A program made the translations under genes and the position numbers. Shown here one piece after another: positions 62,522 through 64,000 of a stretch of 64,000 nucleotides of DNA. Position 1 is the first letter of the stretch; every line of letters starts with the position of its first letter. Source of the DNA: JAGXRK01 sp963804005 (GTDB lineage Bacteria; Bacteroidota; Ignavibacteria; Ignavibacteriales; Ignavibacteriaceae); assembly GCA_963804005.1 (NCBI GenBank), contig CAWDOP010000019.1:69949-133948 (forward strand), given 5' to 3'. The notes below the pieces were generated by a model. The model was not told where the DNA came from. It was given only the letters and a program-made list of their open reading frames with translations, and searched no databases.

Positions 62522-64000
62522 TTGGAAAAAGAATTGATAATTATTAAAGGTGCAAGAGAGCACAATTTAAAGAATATAGACGTAGAAATTCCAAGAGAAT
62601 CGTTCACCGTGATAACCGGACTTTCCGGTTCTGGTAAATCCTCACTTGCTTTTGATACGATATATGCAGAAGGACAGAGAAGATATATAGAATCACTTTC
62701 TGCTTATGCGCGACAGTTTCTCGATATGCTGGAAAAACCTGATGTTGATATGATTGATGGTTTAAGTCCGGCAATTTCAATTGAACAGAGATCTGCATCA
62801 GGAAATCCGCGTTCCACTGTTGGGACAGTAACAGAAATTTATGATTATCTTCGATTACTCTATGCAAGATTAGGAACTCCTCATTGCTACAATTGCGGAA
62901 AGCCTGTTAACAGGCAATCCTCTGCTCAAATTATTGATACTGTAATTCAGAATAATTCAGGTAAAAAGATTTCTATTCTTGCGCCAGTTATAAGAGGACG
63001 AAAAGGTCATTACAGAGAATTGTTCGATGAGATATCTTCTGATGGATTTTTAAAAGTAAGAGTTGATGGAGAGCATTTTGAAATTACTAAAGGGTTTCAA
63101 GTTGACAGGTATAAAATTCACAATATAGAAATTGCAGTTGATAAAATTTCTGTAAGTGAAAGATCAAGAACAAGAATAACCGAATCAATAGAAGTTGCGC
63201 TCAATTACGGTAACGGTATTGTAATTGTTGATGACGGGGAAAAAGATAATGTTTTCAGTCGCCATCTTGCCTGCCTTGAATGCGGAATAAGTTATCGTGA
63301 ACTTGCACCCAATTCGTTTTCATTTAACTCACCCTATGGTTCCTGTACAGATTGTGAAGGTCTTGGAGAGAAAAAAGAACTGGATATAAATCTTATTATC
63401 CCGGATTGGAATAAATCCATAAATGAAGAAGGAATTGCTCCACTTGGAAAACCAAGAAACATCTGGTTCTTTAATCAACTTACTACAGTTGCTGAAAAGT
63501 ATGGATTCACTTTCGATATGCAGCTGAATGACCTAACTGATGAACAAAAAGATATTCTGCTTAACGGTAGCAAGGAGAAGTTATCTTTCAGTTATTCATA
63601 TGGAAATGGAAGACCTGCTACTTATCTTCACAGATTTTCTGGAATCTATCAATATCTTCGTAACTATTACAGTACTACCAGTTCAAATAATGTAAGAGAG
63701 TGGGTAGAATCGTACATGAACACAATTACCTGTCCTTCCTGCAATGGAGGAAGATTGAAGAAAGAATCTCTTTCAGTTAAATTTCAAAATAAAAATATTA
63801 CAGAGGTTACAGAACTTTCAATAAAAAGAGCCTCCAATTTTTTTTCAGATTTGAAATTAAAAGGTCGCAACGAACTTATAGCAAAACCGATTCTAAAAGA
63901 AATAACCACACGTTTAAGTTTTTTGCTAAATGTTGGACTTGATTATTTAACACTTAATAGATCTGCCAGAACATTATCGGGCGGTGAATCACAGCGAATA
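62522..64000 (+). CDS. uvrA: Excinuclease ABC subunit A, N-terminal half (3' end outside window)
   Basis: DNA-damage recognition ATPase of nucleotide-excision repair. 493 codons are visible, starting at the TTG at 62522 (MEKELIIIKGAREHNLKNID), a few bases after a weak AAG. Motifs are the Walker A GLSGSGKSS (33-41), YAEGQRRYIESLSAYARQF, the zinc-binding cysteines of the first module (CLECGISYRE, CTDCEGLGEKK) and CPSCNGGRLKKESL of the insertion. The frame ends in the ABC signature LSGGESQRI at the window edge. The second half lies downstream. Confidence 0.96.
   Translation, partial: MEKELIIIKGAREHNLKNIDVEIPRESFTVITGLSGSGKSSLAFDTIYAEGQRRYIESLSAYARQFLDMLEKPDVDMIDGLSPAISIEQRSASGNPRSTVGTVTEIYDYLRLLYARLGTPHCYNCGKPVNRQSSAQIIDTVIQNNSGKKISILAPVIRGRKGHYRELFDEISSDGFLKVRVDGEHFEITKGFQVDRYKIHNIEIAVDKISVSERSRTRITESIEVALNYGNGIVIVDDGEKDNVFSRHLACLECGISYRELAPNSFSFNSPYGSCTDCEGLGEKKELDINLIIPDWNKSINEEGIAPLGKPRNIWFFNQLTTVAEKYGFTFDMQLNDLTDEQKDILLNGSKEKLSFSYSYGNGRPATYLHRFSGIYQYLRNYYSTTSSNNVREWVESYMNTITCPSCNGGRLKKESLSVKFQNKNITEVTELSIKRASNFFSDLKLKGRNELIAKPILKEITTRLSFLLNVGLDYLTLNRSARTLSGGESQRI

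Noticed and set aside
1..64000. CRISPR arrays, prophage or insertion-sequence genes
   Set aside because: No direct-repeat arrays, integrase or transposase reading frame was seen; only non-coding palindromic elements.

Overview
The window looks like a chromosomal segment of a low-GC bacterium of the Bacteroidota/Chlorobiota superphylum, most likely Ignavibacteria-like. Evidence: a type IX secretion (T9SS) type A sorting domain with the block YPNPFNPSTTIKYS in one gene and a related C-terminal domain in another; a tmRNA whose tag reads GESNYALAA, the Bacteroidota-like form; Lpt permeases and Lol-type lipoproteins of a Gram-negative envelope; and frequent GTG/TTG starts. No plasmid, phage, CRISPR or insertion-sequence gene is visible. 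Most of the window is conserved core genome.

Layout. 1-3160: the SRP/ribosome operon ffh (5' end cut off)-rpsP-khpA-rimM-trmD-rplS, closed by a terminator. 3166-6702: a frameshifted MqnA-like gene, a heavily frameshifted agmatine-deiminase-like T9SS cargo gene, a MITE-like palindromic element and an intact DDAH-type hydrolase. 6782-11466 (minus strand): a SerA-like dehydrogenase, a probable 7(1) septoil-knot protein bracketed by palindromic repeats, urocanate hydratase, an unknown small protein and adenosine deaminase. 11648-20923: a TPR lipoprotein, a DUF3467 protein, two LptF/G permeases, a secreted beta-propeller-like protein, an M20 peptidase, YgfZ and the cobalamin adenosyltransferase. 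20960-21319: tmRNA. 21511-28531: an L,D-transpeptidase whose signal peptide is split off by a frameshift, a YiiX-like hydrolase, a CBS protein, DUF2752/TM2, dapF and a PHP protein. 28674: tRNA-Arg(CCG). 28915-39796: a TPR membrane protein, efp-accB-accC-gcvH, guaA, a TPR protein, an LpoA-like binding protein, radC, a coiled-coil lipoprotein with a LysM partner, and phoH. 39789-49601: mazG, ridA, pabA, a small secreted protein, a LytR_C protein, rsfS-argS, comF, a VWA membrane protein, PhzF and surE. 49730-64000: pgeF, a frameshifted EamA transporter, folB-folK-dNK-DUF4834-GT9-ppx, lepA, lepB (apparent ATC start), a subtilisin-like T9SS protease with four frameshifts, an O-methyltransferase, a MarR regulator, a frameshifted YigZ-family gene and the 5' half of uvrA.

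The main anomaly is the distribution of frameshifts. About 60 core genes read through intact. The two T9SS cargo genes carry eight and four single-base shifts, and a secreted L,D-transpeptidase, a membrane transporter, an MqnA-like protein and YigZ carry one each. Wherever I traced the alternate frames there is no internal stop once the shifts are corrected, and catalytic motifs survive. This means either very recent decay of exported proteins or clustered consensus errors; read mapping would decide. The second feature is a set of diverse palindromic repeats, one of them inside the reading frame of a sorting domain. I found no clear new defence or biosynthetic system.
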